Shown here: piece after piece, positions 37,090-49,529 of the stretch | Position numbering within the stretch: the stretch's first letter is position 1 | Layout of the letters: every line of letters starts with the position of its first letter | From: Epiperipatus broadwayi | Lineage: Eukaryota > Onychophora > Udeonychophora > Euonychophora > Peripatidae | Direction of reading: 5' to 3' | Length of the DNA stretch: 64,000 nt | Assembly (NCBI GenBank): GCA_028023455.1 | Contig: JAQFVV010012509.1 | Coordinates: 992,001 to 1,056,000, forward strand | The notes under the pieces: generated by a model | What the model saw: only the letters and a program-made list of their open reading frames with translations | Told to the model about the DNA's origin: nothing | Databases searched by the model: none | Program-made: the position numbers and the translations under genes

Positions 37090-38960
37090 TCTAACATACT
37101 ATACTTGGGATTTATCTTCAATATTGTCTTTTAACTTCTTCAGCAACAAACTTTTCTTTCTGGAAAACAAAACTGTTCCAAATTGTAGCCCCCATTGTAT
37201 TCTAACATCATCTATATATCCCCCCCTCCCAATTAAAGCAATTAATATTGAGTCTGAGAATATCTTTAAAACATTCTTTACATCTTAAATGATGTCTGGC
37301 TCTTCATTCACTTCATGTGACTGATCCATTAAAAATATATCCTTATAATAGTTGATTCAATATAATCACATGATCATGAACATATTGATGTTAACAAATT
37401 TTCATAGTACTATAAAGCAAGGGTCTTCAATCTTTTCACACCTGCGGACCAGTAAAAGTAAGGATAAGATTTCGCAGACCAGCAGAAGTTTACAGATAAA
37501 TTTTTATTGGGGGGGGGGGGGGTTTGAGAAATACGTTGTCATCACTGAGACAAAAGATAGACACCAAAGTTATTTTTTGTTTGTTTTTATTTTTTAAAAA
37601 AGGTAACAGAAATTGGTTTTAAAAATAAAAGTTTTAGTATTTTAACGGTATACAAATAAAGCCAAAAAAAATATTGCCTTATAGGCCAAAAAAAAGTGGG
37701 CGTATTTTTAAACAAAAAAAAAAAGAAAACCAAACTTGAAAAAGTCAAAAGTTTTGATCTTACTTTATTTTGGGGTGGTGGGGGTGTATTGAGAAATACT
37801 TTGTAAAAGTTAGAAACAGAACTTATTTTTTGGTTTTTATTTTTAAAAAAGGTAATAAAAATTGATTTCCAAAATAAAATTTAAAGCCAAAAAAAAAAAA
37901 TCGCCTTATAGCCAAAAAAAACACCAAAAATTAAATATTAAAAGAGAAAGTAGAAAAAATTTAAGAGATCAAAAAAAGTCACGTTACATTTTATTGTTTT
38001 AACAATGGTGACAAGCAGCCATGATTGGCTATCAAAAGACAACCGGAGTTTGTGTAATAAAAAACTTTTTCTATCCCCCCCCCCCATAAACATCTGTGAT
38101 AAATAGAAAAACAAATTAATTTATGTACGATTGATTAGATTTTATTTTTGTTCTGTTTCTTTTTTTTTAATAAATGTGATGAAAAAATAAATAAAAATTG
38201 TTCATATTAATTAAAAGTTTGAAATCTTATTATTTTGTTATTATAAACTTTCTTGCCCGTCTAGCTGCGGACCGACAGATAACTTCTGCGGCCTGGTACC
38301 GGGCCGCAGCCCGGTGGTTGAAGACCATTGCTATAAAGCATCTCACACAAACATTTTTCAGTCCTTTAAAGCTATGATGATGAAGCATATATGTTTCATT
38401 TCCAAACAATAATTTGGCAAAAAAATATTATTATATACACAACTAAATTAATTATCCTCAATACCGAAGTCTGCTTTTCTATTCAAAAATTGAATAAGAT
38501 ATTTAAATCAATCCATAATCTCCTCCAAGCTTAAGTTTTTTGAATATTAATTATTAAACTTAAATGTTCAAGATAAAGTTCTTGTATTTGCTTTTGTTTC
38601 AAATAACTTCATCACCAAATCTATATTAAGATTTTATGCCTGCATCATAAAAGAACATGTAAACTACTCCATATGCTTTTAATATAAAAAATGAAAACAA
38701 TATCAGATATAGATCTGTGTATAACATCAGTTTTCATTTCAAAGCCTCACATTTTTTAGCAGAAGAAATAATGCTTTCTCTCATACTATCACATTAAATC
38801 TGCATAATATAAAAAAAAAAAAATGGTAGCCAACCAAATAAGATCAAATATCAAACAGTCTTATAAACCTTTTTGATTAAATGAATTAAATGCCTTAACT
38901 AAATTGATAAATACAATACTAAGTATTGTAATGGAATATAAAAATTAGAATATGGGATGA
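37090..38960 (-). pseudogene. RTE/CFDP2-like LINE remnant (C-terminal RT), split by a hAT element
   Basis: Two parts on either side of the hAT insertion (37090-37409 and 38339-38960) match the minus-strand LINE at 60.4-64 kb at DNA and translated level. The 37140 block (TTCAGCAACAAACTTTTC) is a counterpart of 60505-60530, where the LINE has TTCAGCAGAAAACTTTTCCT. On the right, broken minus frames near 38920-38720 give LVKAFNS, then a motif-like segment and KKCEALK. This corresponds to the LINE's FIDL..AFDS block and following region. Many stops are present. The shared order with the 60 kb copy is stronger evidence than any single motif. Confidence 0.6.
37418..38330. mobile_element. hAT-type element, family B, 913 bp, perfect 8-bp TSD
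   Basis: Ends CAAGGGTCTTCAATC and GGTTGAAGACCATTG are inverted repeats, and CTATAAAG flanks both sides (37410-37417 and 38331-38338). GCGGACCAG near the left end and GGCCTGGTACCGGGCCGCAG near the right are typical sub-terminal sequence of hAT MITEs. The interior contains an old direct duplication: a G-run, then TTTGAGAAATACGTTGTC at about 37520, and again GTATTGAGAAATACTTTGT at about 37788. It also carries runs of 14 G and 11 C. It has no transposase and interrupts the LINE remnant. Confidence 0.92.
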
Positions 38961-39799
38961 AAATAGAAAAACCTTAGTATGCCTCAGGAATTGAGACACC
39001 ATTTATAATAATATAAATCTAGCCTAACATTTAGTGTTTTAGTGTTGTTTTATAATGATCTAATAATGATGCTACTCTCTTAATTAATAGCCCCATAGAT
39101 TTGGGAGCCATTTTGTAATGATGGCCACTTGTACACGATCATCACTGGTCCACAGTTAGATAGCAATTTTGTAACAGAATAATAATTGATCTTCTATCCC
39201 GTTATCTCTGCTGGTTTGGTCAGCATTTGTCATGAAAAAAAGAAATTTTCCCTACAGGTTTTAGACAACCATTTATTACTGACACAAAATTAAAATAAAA
39301 GATAATGAAAAAATACTCTTATGGTTTAAATATTATTTATAATAGAACAAATCATGTACCAATAAATAGTAACTCTGTTATAACCTGTAAAAAATTATCT
39401 AGCACAGTTGTTAGTTATACTATATAATAACAATCTTCCCAATGCATAATTATTTAGACTGTCTACTGCACTAAAGTAAAATATTGACAACAATCTTTAT
39501 CCAAACCTAATTTATTCAGATAGCATTTAAAACAAAAGAAAACAAATAAGATCATTCCCTCAGATATTACCAAATCTATTCTACGACCCAGAATAAACTA
39601 CAATAAGCACTGAAATCATATATCATTGTCCTAAACAATGATATATGCCTAAGATACCTATTTAATTCATAATTGAATAAAACCAAATTCAAATCAATAC
39701 ATAATTAAGTTCTGATATACTTTACTAATCAAATATTACACATAATAATGTAAATTTACATTAAAATTTAATGCTCTTCCCTACCTAGATAAACTAGTT
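38961..39799. other. AT-rich non-coding DNA with a short hairpin
   Basis: No supported gene. A perfect small hairpin is at 39617-39648 (ATATATCATTGT / ACAATGATATAT). Confidence 0.4.
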
Positions 39800-39990
39800 T
39801 CTAAATGTAATTTGTCCAAAACTTCAAACATTTTTTAGCAAAACTCTTTATCTGTACATATACAGTCACCTACGTTTCGACTGACCTCCAGTCTTCTTCA
39901 GAGCAAGTTGAAACGTAGGTGTCTGTATACGTACAAATAAAGAGTTTTGCTAAAAAGTGGTTGAAGTTTTGGACAAATTATATTTATAGG
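39800..39990. mobile_element. Foldback element with TTTCGACT core
   Basis: Arms of about 80 bp are near-complementary: left AATTTGTCCAAAACTTCAA, TTTAGCAAAACTCTTTAT and CACCTACGTTTCGACT; right GAAACGTAGGTG, AAAGAGTTTTGCTAAAAAG and TTGAAGTTTTGGACAAATT. The loop reads CTCCAGTCTTCTTCAGAGC. No coding content and no clear target duplication. Confidence 0.8.
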
Positions 39991-41565
39991 ATATTACGGC
40001 AAACATAAAGAAAAGTGTGATTTTGGTAGTTCCTAAATAGTTATAACAACATTTTGAGAATGTTTTATAAACTTACAATATCTCTAATGTTTAAATAAAA
40101 CAAAACCATAAATCAGTTTTATTTTAAGTTTAATAAAATGTTAAATAATATTAATCTATCCATACTCTACTTTATATCAATATACAATTATTGCTTAAAT
40201 TATATATTAAAATGAAATACTCTACAAAAATACATTATTAATAAACCTATTAGATAATCTTGAATTTTTAATATCCAATCATATCATTATATCAAATATA
40301 TAGTAGGTTTCTATCGGATATTTACCAAGTTATACACAACTAATCCCATTTACTTATTTTAAATTTCCAGTCAATCAATTATTAAAATGGATTTTATGAC
40401 AATTAAAGTAAATAAAATAAATATTTTTAATCAAAGATAAACATTAAGATTTAATAGTTAATAAGATTTACAATCCACCTCAAAGAAATTTAAAGATAAT
40501 TAAGGCAGATCATTGTGACTAATGACAGAATAAAATCTATATCAAGATCTTTTCTAATTGGACAAGATAAGCAAGCTCTTAATAATTAACCATAAACTAT
40601 TGAAAAATATTTATACAACTGGTATTAATTTGCACAAGCAAACAACTATTTCAATATAATGACAACATAAAATTTATATCTAATTAAGCTTAATAATAAT
40701 TGTATAATAAAATATACATGTATATAAATAACCATACTTCACTTACCGACATTGGTTTGACATTTAGATCCTGATTCAATGATCAAAAGAAAAATGAAGT
40801 TTTTCTTATATAGACAGCTCATTTTATCTTCTATAAATTTATTATTATAAATTGGTTTGCATACTTATAAAACAATTAGACAAGTCTCCAGATTTCAATT
40901 AATTTTAAATTTATTAATTTATAATAAGAATTAATAATATTAATAAAAATAATTCAAGAAACTAATGATATATGCAATTGATTAAAATCATAGCAGTTGA
41001 AAAGTACAAATACTATTTCTCTTTAATATCTAAGTAATTGATAGTCTATTATTCTATAAAAATCAATAAAGAATAATGAATAAATATATGTGTGTATCAC
41101 AAAATATGTGATAGGACAATAGACAATATAAACTGTTGGAGAAATTTCAAGTTATCTCCCCTAGTATTAAATAAATTATATATTCAAAAATATGATTAAA
41201 TAAAATTGACTTTATTCATCTATCGATATGAGTTATAAAGAATCAAACTAACATGAAATTGATTGTATTTAAATTCTTCTATATGAATCTCTTTAAGTTA
41301 TATTTCAAATTAAAAAATAAATAAATAACTATTTGAAAATATTGGGCCATGAATTAATTTATATCATGGGATAAGAGTTTAAACTTAAAAAAAAAAAAAA
41401 AATCTCTCCAACCTTTTATTGTGTAGCTAATTTATCATAAATCATATACATATTATTTGATCCTATGTTTTAAAATAGAAATATGAACAAAACATACATT
41501 TTTTTAAATGAAAAATCTACACACAGATATACCACATAAGTGAAAAGTCTCTTTCTTCCTTTTAC
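39991..41565. other. AT-rich non-coding DNA
   Basis: No supported feature. Confidence 0.4.
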
Positions 41566-41628
41566 CCACAGTTCCATTGTAGTTCCTGGAGTCCTTGTTT
41601 CTGATTTCAATGCATAGAAACAATTCTT
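41566..41628 (-). CDS. Possible small exon, unrecognised protein
   Basis: On the minus strand a polypyrimidine tract with acceptor (TCTTCTCTACTTCAAG) precedes 63 bp of open sequence, exactly 21 codons reading NCFYALKSETRTPGTTMELW after a first Lys. It is followed by a plausible donor (GTAAAAGG). The composition is much less A/T-skewed than neighbouring frames. I do not recognise the peptide. With no neighbouring exon in hand, this may be chance or a fragment of an old repeat. Confidence 0.22.
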
Positions 41629-43011
41629 CTTGAAGTAGAGAAGACAAGTATGAATAATAATAATAATTGGAGATCTTTTATTCCAATACCTTTCCCTTTC
41701 ATTCAAATATATGTCCAATTTATTTTATAAAGAGTAGTTAGTTAGATGAGGCAACACTATACACTGCTATTTGCAATGATATGTAATGAGATTCCATTGA
41801 CAAAATTCAGTTACATCCAAATGAATAATAAATGCTAGCATTTTTTTCCAAGTCAGTAAAGTGAAACTTCAATTATTTAATATCTCACAGAGTGAATTAA
41901 TCAATCTTGTGAAATTCATTGATCAAAAATATAATATCCATATATACATCATGGCATTTGTAGTCATTATAAATACAAAGATGAAGTCACAGGTTTTAAC
42001 AATGGAATATTTTAAAGCTTACTTGCAATATGCCAATTTTTTTTTTTATAATACATTTTGCCGTTTCCCCTGGAATTTCATCGACAAACTGGCCTCAATT
42101 GAATGGGCAGAAATTTAAAATTTTTACTCTTCCATTGTTTTAGAAATTAATTACTTTTAAAATAAAATTGATAATTTTTAAAGATGAATGTAAAAGTGTC
42201 TGTTCTAAGCAACGATAAAAGTTATACGAACTAGAGTTGAAGCTTTCAGTTATATTTATAACCTCTCTTTGCTGACATTAATTACTAAGACAACTGTTCA
42301 ATTGAACTCACTGAACACTCTTTGGTGTAAGAAAATTATTTTTTTTTACAGTGGATAAAAATGAAGACTTTTAGAAAACATTTGATACATCAAAAAAAAA
42401 AAAATTCCTGTTATACAATTTCAATTTTATTTTTCATTTTCAATCAAAAATAAAGAATTCACATGGCATTTTCTATACCTTTTAATGAATATTTTTAACA
42501 TATATCTTTAATAATATATTCCAATAAACTAATTAATAAACAAATATATATAAAATATTTAATTTTGTAATAAGTAAGCTGTTATTATGAATGTAATAAC
42601 AAAATGGACACATAATAATAATGATTTTATTCAAAGATTTATTTTATGATTCACTGAATTATTTTCTAATATTTGTTTATTATTCACTTATATATATATA
42701 TTTTTCTAAAATTGACCACAACCAATTTATAATTTGATGCCAATATTAATAATAAATAATGTTACTATTTTAAAATATTAGTTTGCCATGGTTATATAAT
42801 TAACATTTATAATTCAACACCTCCATTATTCATAAAACAAGTCAAATGAAATTAAATAAGAACAATAAACTTCTTGTATATATTTACACTGTAACATTCA
42901 GTTCTAATCTGGGCTGGTACAATATATTAATAATTCATTAGACTAGAGAAAATTACATCACAGAAATATTATGCAATATTAAATCTTTTTTTTTTTTCAT
43001 AATATAATTTT
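41629..43011. other. AT-rich non-coding DNA
   Basis: No supported feature. The frame 41861-42118 (plus) ends FPWNFIDKLASIEWAEI but has no context or family match. Confidence 0.4.
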
Positions 43012-43202
43012 CCATATAATTCTATAATTAAAACCACTTCTTTTCTTTTCAAAAACTTTGTTTGATGTATATATATATCCACTTATTTCCAACGTTTCGA
43101 CTATCTTTACTCTATAGCCATTTTCAAGGATCTAGAAAAAACATATTACATTATATATATACATCAAATAAAAAAAGTGGTTTTAATTATAGAATTATAT
43201 GG
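43012..43202. mobile_element. Foldback MITE with perfect 28-bp inverted ends
   Basis: CCATATAATTCTATAATTAA with the following eight bases (43012-43039) is exactly complementary to 43175-43202. A second inner pair (TTTGATGTATATATATA / ATATATATACATCAAA) extends the stem. The loop contains AACGTTTCGACTATC and GCCATTTTCAAGGATC, similar to the loops at 39.88 and 60.28 kb. It is inserted next to LINE-derived sequence. Confidence 0.85.
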
Positions 43203-44084
43203 CTATATGTACTGTATATTTTTGAAAAGAAAAAAGGATTGAGTCGAGATTAGAAACAGAAGTAAATGAATATAATTTTCCTAGCAACAGAAACCATGTC
43301 TAGAATGCTTCTTGATTCTTTAAAACTATAATGAACTTTTTGGTGACCATTCATCTATGAAGAAGTAACCCATTTCACAAAATTCTTGAAAGTACTTTTA
43401 CAACAGACTTTTTTATATATCTTTTATTTTTACAAATTTCAACAGTAGAAGACCTGTCTGCCATATTCAATTTTAAGTTTGCAAAGAAATAATTCAATTC
43501 TACTAAAGTGGATATCTCTGTCAAAATTTAAATACTGAATGGATGATTAAAAGAAATCATCTGAATTTTTATATTATTACTCAAAAAATAATCATAATAT
43601 TCTTCCATTTGGTGAATCTTATCTTTCTCATTTAAAGGTACTACATTATTGATTTAATACAATTATGATAACATTTTCCAGATCAATATGTCAATTTCAA
43701 AATGTAAAAAAAAAAAAAAAGTGTCAAAAGCCATAGTGAAGGTTAATTATAGTAATTAGATATTAAGAAAGGTAAAATAAAATAAACCTCATCATCATCA
43801 TCTTTTAAAAGCAATGTAGTCTTTGCAGCCACATCTTTCTAACTTCAGCAATTTGTTTCATATTTGCATATGAAAAACCTTCAATTTCACTGATTACATT
43901 TTTAATATACAATTTCTTGATCAGACTCTCAATCTTGTCGCTAAAATTTTGCTTCCAAAATATTTTATAAAAACCTATCATGTCTTAAAATATGATCCAA
44001 AAACTTGATCTTCCTTATTTAATTGTATTCAGTAGTTCTCTTTTTATTCCAAGTTTCTATTCATATTTGAACATTAGTCTCCTT
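43203..44084 (-). pseudogene. RTE/CFDP2-like LINE remnants
   Basis: Minus-strand translation near 43335-43262 gives HYSFKESRSILDMVSVARK, matching the QYSFSGSKSIIDIVFVRNK block of the 60 kb LINE (the QCGFR..RST-D region of these reverse transcriptases). A further run, 43990-43800, reads ISEIEGFSYANMKQIAEVRK, then a Trp-Arg-like segment and a GATGATGATGATGAGG tail at about 43785-43800. This is the usual C-terminus and 3' microsatellite of RTE-type LINEs. The two pieces may derive from one or two insertions. Multiple stops are present. Confidence 0.6.
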
Positions 44085-44460
44085 GTCAATTAGTCATTTT
44101 TTTCTTTCAATATCTTTTATATTGTCATTCTGATTTTTATCATTTTTACAAATGCTGCTATGGCCATTGTTGTTTGGAACTTGCCTTATTTATATTCATG
44201 CTTTTAAAAGTAGTTAACAACTATTCTTTCACATACATTAAAGCTTTACATCTCAATTTCTTTCCAAATTTTTGTTTGTCGTTTTTAAGTTGAGATAAAC
44301 AATTCAAATATATTTTGAAAAAATAGTTGTTAAATACTTTTAAAAGCATGTATATGAGGGAAGTTTAAAACAGCTATGATCATAGCAGATCTGTGAAAAT
44401 GATAGAAATGAGAAAGTCAATACAAATTGAAAAGGAAAAATTGAGTAATTGAATCATATA
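44085..44460. mobile_element. Large foldback element
   Basis: Arms of about 110-130 bp are imperfect inverted copies: left CTGCTATGGCCATTGTTG and CATGCTTTTAAAAGTAGTTAA; right TACTTTTAAAAGCATG and AGCTATGATCATAGCAG. Outside these, TTTATCATTTTTACAAATG is mirrored by TGTGAAAATGATAGAAATG. Boundaries are uncertain because similarity fades outward. Confidence 0.7.
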
Positions 44461-45919
44461 ATAAATAAAGTGTTCCATTCAAATGAGTCTATTATTTAAT
44501 AGTAAGTTCAAATTTGAATTTTATAAAAGTTAAAAGCTATGAAAGAAAAAAAAAAGTTTGATGTTAATGTATAAGCATCTAGTAAGTGAAGAGATATGAT
44601 GATGCCAAAAAAGACACTTCAGTGTAGATAATTTGGAAAAACTTCTGGAGAACTATAAAAGAAAAATTTGATTTAAAATAGTGGCACTATATCTTAAGAG
44701 AGAAAAATTAACTATAATTGATTTTACTTCATGGAAAGATTTTTTATTGAAAAATTAGCATTTGTGGAAGAATGTAGGTCCATTTTTGAATAAAGCAGAG
44801 AAAAAAGTAATGAATGAAAAAAAAACAAAAAACATTAAATGTATAACAGTGTTATGATCAATAAATGAAATTGGTCACATAAAAAAAAAGAAAAAAGAAT
44901 AAACTGAAAAAGCATTAATGAAATACACCATTAACACAAACTTCAATTGAAATGATTAAAAAATAAAAGATAAATTTTTGTTTATAAATTTAAAAACTAA
45001 ATAAACATATAAACTCAACCTACTTAAAAAAGATTTGAGATAAACATGAATATTCAAACAACTAGAAGTATTGCCAATTTTTTCAAATGATGAATTTCCA
45101 TTTATGATATATATTATAATGTTATGAAAATAAGGGGTTTATTTGGGATATGTAAATGTTAATTAAGCATCAGATTTTTTTAATTGAATGTAATAGGATA
45201 AATGAGAAATGGGTACTAATCAAGACAAATAGAGTACCAGCAGTAAGTTAATTAACAGTCATCCTTTATGACTAAATTCAAAAAAGTCATACTATAAAAT
45301 CTTAGCATTATCAAATCAATATCAAACTTGTGGTATAATACTATAACGAGCAACCATCTATATTTCTTGCTACATGCATAATCATAAGCATTAATAATAA
45401 TTATAAATATAATCATGTATCAAAAATGCTGGGATTATATCAATGCTGATCATCTCCAATGTTCAGGACCATTTGATACTATGAGTGACCATAAATGTAT
45501 TGGCCATCAAATAATCATCTTAAAAGAATAAAGTGAGTAGTCTTTAAAGGTGACCATTATCCTAACATCATCTAAATAATTCTAAAGAGAATTTTATACA
45601 TGCCCACATATAACTGATATGCCATTAATCCAGAGCAAGATAAGGATAGCAATTGACAGTGATGAACACTCATGATCAAGATTAAACATATATATATATA
45701 TAAAACTTAATCTATTCTAATCTTAAATAACTTCATTGGAATAATTAAAATAATGATTAATAAATATAGTGAAATCAAATAGTAATAATAATAATAATAA
45801 AGAAAGATATGATAAATACTCTATATTAAAATAGAGAATTCTGATTTTGTTTCTTTAAAAATATAAAAAACATTTCCATAGATTAAAAAAAACAACAAAT
45901 AATTTAATATGACTTAAAT
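44461..45919. other. AT-rich non-coding DNA
   Basis: No supported gene. There is an (AAT)n microsatellite at about 45781-45801. Confidence 0.4.
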
Positions 45920-46533
45920 CAGAGATCGGGAACCAGCAGCTCCAAAGCTGCATGCGGCTCTTTAATGGCAAAAGTGCAGCTCTCCTATTTTGGATTAAAT
46001 ATGTATATAAATTTTATTAAAAATTTAATACATTTTTTGTTTCACTCACCAAGCTTTGAATCTTGTATAAATATAGTAGTTAATATTATTAAATTTATAA
46101 ATAATGAATGAAACTGATTTCAATTTGCTGCTTTCTAAATTTAAATTTTTCTATGTTTTTTTTAGGCAGGACTGGTGTTAAACCACTAAACATCACATGA
46201 TCACTATCTCATGCTAGCACATAACTGTTAGTAAACAGGCAAAAACTCTCCATATAGTAGTGCCACCTTGTGCTAACCAGAGTAATCAATGGATGCCAGA
46301 AGGCTTGTGCATAAAATCCCTATCTAGTGCCTACTCATCCACAAGCCAGAAACTAGTCTGGGGATATTGGATGAGTAGGCACTAGATAGGGATTTTATGC
46401 ACAAGCCTTCTGGCATCCATTGATTACTCTGGTTAGCACAAAGTGGCACTACTATATGGAGAGTTTTTGCCTGTTTACATTTTTTTGTTGTTGTCAAAAT
46501 GGCTCTTTATTTAAAAAATGTTCCCGATCCCTG
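45920..46533. mobile_element. hAT-type element, family C, with a nested foldback retroposon
   Basis: Ends CAGAGATCGGGAACC and GTTCCCGATCCCTG are inverted. GCGGCTCTTTAATGGC near the left and AAATGGCTCTTTATTT near the right are matching sub-terminal sequence. The 8-bp flanks (ACTTAAAT / AATTACAG) agree at only five positions, so the duplication is eroded or absent. Most of the right half is the family F insertion (about 46180-46478). Without it the hAT element would be about 300 bp. Confidence 0.8.
46180..46478 (+). mobile_element. Foldback retroposon family F, copy 2
   Basis: This copy has the 5' module (CTAAACATCACATGATCACT, then CTCATGCTAGCACA) and the most perfect hairpin of the family, 46231-46478. 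AGTAGTGCCACC, TCAATGGATGCCAGAAGG and TAGTGCCTACTCATCC are each mirrored on the right arm with hardly a mismatch. It is nested in the family C hAT element. I could not settle the target duplication for this copy. Confidence 0.78.
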
Positions 46534-46959
46534 AATTACAGTTTGCACAAATACAGCATTGTAAGGAATCTTAAATAAATGCAGGTATACATGTCTGATA
46601 ATATATAATATTCCAGTAATTATTATTACTTTCATTATTTATACAGGGCAATATTTTTCTATTTTAATAAAATATAAATAATTAAATATTAAACGTATAT
46701 ATAGACATCCTAATATATAAAATAATATTTCAATCCACAATATTAATTTGCCTTTAAAATTATTTTTTATTGCAAACTAAGTTATTATTATTATTATTAT
46801 GCCCATTCTTAAACTATAAACAAAAGTTTTTGCAAAAAAAAAAATACTTAATTTCTTTGAAAGTATTTTTTTAAAATCTGTGCTTTCATGCAATTTCCCT
46901 TCTTTAGAGTTGATTTTCTATAATAATTCCATCATTTAAACTTAACTTACTATTTATAC
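46534..46959. other. AT-rich non-coding DNA
   Basis: No supported feature. Confidence 0.4.
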
Positions 46960-47240
46960 TCATCAATAGTATTCTGCCACATGGACAGATCTAGAAAATA
47001 GTCACAATATCGGTTCATCCATTTTTTTCCATTACACACTCTTCAATTTCACGTAATTCTTTCCATCTCTTATATCATTCAATAATGCCAATCTTTTCCA
47101 TCCTTTCTTACTTTCACTCACTATTCCACCCAAACTCATCTTTCATTAAACTATAATTTCTTTCTAACACTTTCAATCCTGTTTCACTTTCTGATTTCCT
47201 CAATCAATCTTCTTTTTTCATTTATTTTTTTCAAAACTTT
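46960..47240 (-). pseudogene. Possible LINE C-terminal fragment
   Basis: Minus-strand frames give GGIVSESKKGWKRLALLNDI followed by RDGKNYVKL. This resembles the basic 'RRRL-LLDDIR--K-Y-ELK' tail that follows the RT domain in RTE/CR1-like LINEs. The fragment is short and frame-broken, so I rate it low. Confidence 0.3.
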
Positions 47241-49529
47241 TTCATTTTAAACTATTTATACTAGATAGGACAAAATTTATAAACAGGAAATTAAGTATGT
47301 TTTTTCTTCTTAATTAATTTAAAATCGCCCTCCCAAGATTATAACTAAATCATAATAGTTGTTTTTTAATTTACATTCATAACAATCAAAAATAGATTCA
47401 ATTATAAATACTTTAATTTAAACATTACTTCTTAATCCTTTAAATAAAAACTTTTTAATTACATGTATATTATAAAAAAAACAACTTTGTTTAATCAAGA
47501 ATAGCTTCCTTTGTTGCATTAAAAAAATTTAAATTTTTGTCAAAATCAGAAATAAGTCAAATCAAATATTTGCATTAAATACAGTTTTTTTTAAATATTT
47601 AATTTTAAATAAATTCTACTACTTCAAAAATATGAAGACAATTTTTTTTAATCAATCAATATTTCAATCATTCCAGATTTTCTTTTAAATAACTGTATAA
47701 ATATTTCTTATATGCTTTCATTTCTGTTTTTCCTTTTTTTATATATGTCAAAGCGAACGGGGCCAGCTGGTCTATGTATAGATTGTTTTTTTTAAAAATA
47801 AAATAATTTATTCTGCTTTTATTCTAACAATAATTAGAGTGAATGATTATTATTCAGTTTATTTTTTGGAAAAGAAATAAACTGATATTTGAAAGCTAGG
47901 TAAAAGTAGATCTTAATTTTGAAAATATAATGTATGAAAAGCAGCATATCTGCATCCACAGACCTTAGTTCCAAGATCCTCCATTAATGATGGATCTACA
48001 GGCAATAACTTAGCCTACATATTAAGTAATATATAGTAAAAATGTTTTAACACATATTGATATATATATACACCTTAATCCCAGTTAGGGGGGGGGGCAA
48101 TTGGTGCCCCACAATGCATTGTAAATCAAAGACTTTTTATAAAAAATAAACAATTATAATGAATCTCTATGGGGAAAAAATAATTTGTTAAATTTAAATA
48201 CAAAATAATGGTTAACCCTTTTTCAGGGTGACATTTTCTATCATTAATCTGCTGGCAGTTTTTGTCAATGTTTAACATTTGATTTCAGTATGAACTCTTT
48301 ATTCTAATACCAAAATTCAATAAAATGGATTTTATTTCTTAGAAATTTAAGTTTATAAATAAAAAACATTCTAAAAAAATCATATTCAAAGTTTGAAAAT
48401 ATTGAAAAAATGAATACATAATGAGAATAAAGAATTTTCTTATAAGTGCACAATGAAAAGAAATCAAGCATGTGACTCAAGAAAAATTAATGAAATCTTT
48501 CTTGGCTGAAATAAATTTTTAAAACAGAAGTGAATATTAATAAATTTATAAAATTTCACTACAAAATATTAAAATAACATTTATAGTTCTTAGAATATCT
48601 CAAAAGATCCTATCATGATATTGGTATGGTTTCAGCAATCGGTTTCACAAAGTATGGTCAGCATAAAGGCTATAGTTTTCTTTGTTAATATGGCCAAATT
48701 TATTAACTGCTATTTTTAAAAATAAAATATATAAGAATAAAATCTAAGTGTATGCATGTATTCTTTTAATTTTAAATAATTATAATACAATTATTGTGAA
48801 AAAATAATCAGAAATATTTAATAAACTATACAAAAAATTCTAATTTTTTGTTATTCTAAAAATTTTCTTTAAGTAATCTTGCAAATTGTCTCCAAACTGG
48901 ATTGAAAAAAAATAATTCCATCAAACATATGAAAGCAGAGCTAAATCACTTTGATCATTACAAATTATTGGATCTCTTCAGATTTTTTTTTTGAATAGTT
49001 TGTGATTTTAAAATTAAAAAAAAAAAATTAAAGAAATATTACTACAATTATAGAAGAACAATTTAAAGCATTAGAACTAGTCAATGCCATCTTTAAAACA
49101 AACAGTTATATTAAATATCAGACCTCATAACTGTTCAGTACTTGTGGATAAATATGCAGTATTTAAACATTTTGTTACCTATATATATAAAATCCATCAT
49201 CTTATTTTTTACATAGCAAGAGAATATTTCCCAATGCACAATTGGTTTAATTAACTCCCTTGAAATTTTTTTTTTAACTGAACAGTTTTTTTATTGGCCA
49301 AGTGAATTAAAGTTTTACAACTTTTTGATTCGTCAATTAACAAACTCAGCCCTAAAAATATATTCATCTTTTAATATTATATTCATTTTAGTTTCGTTTG
49401 TAAAAAGCATATTAATAATTTGTCAGATTATGAAAGTGAACAAAAGTTTTTTCAAAAATAAATTTCTATTTATAATTATAAAAATATTCGATAGTGGAAG
49501 ACCTAAAAAGAAAGTTTGTAACAAATTAT
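47241..49529. other. AT-rich non-coding DNA
   Basis: No supported gene. There is a run of 10 G at 48088-48097. Confidence 0.4.
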
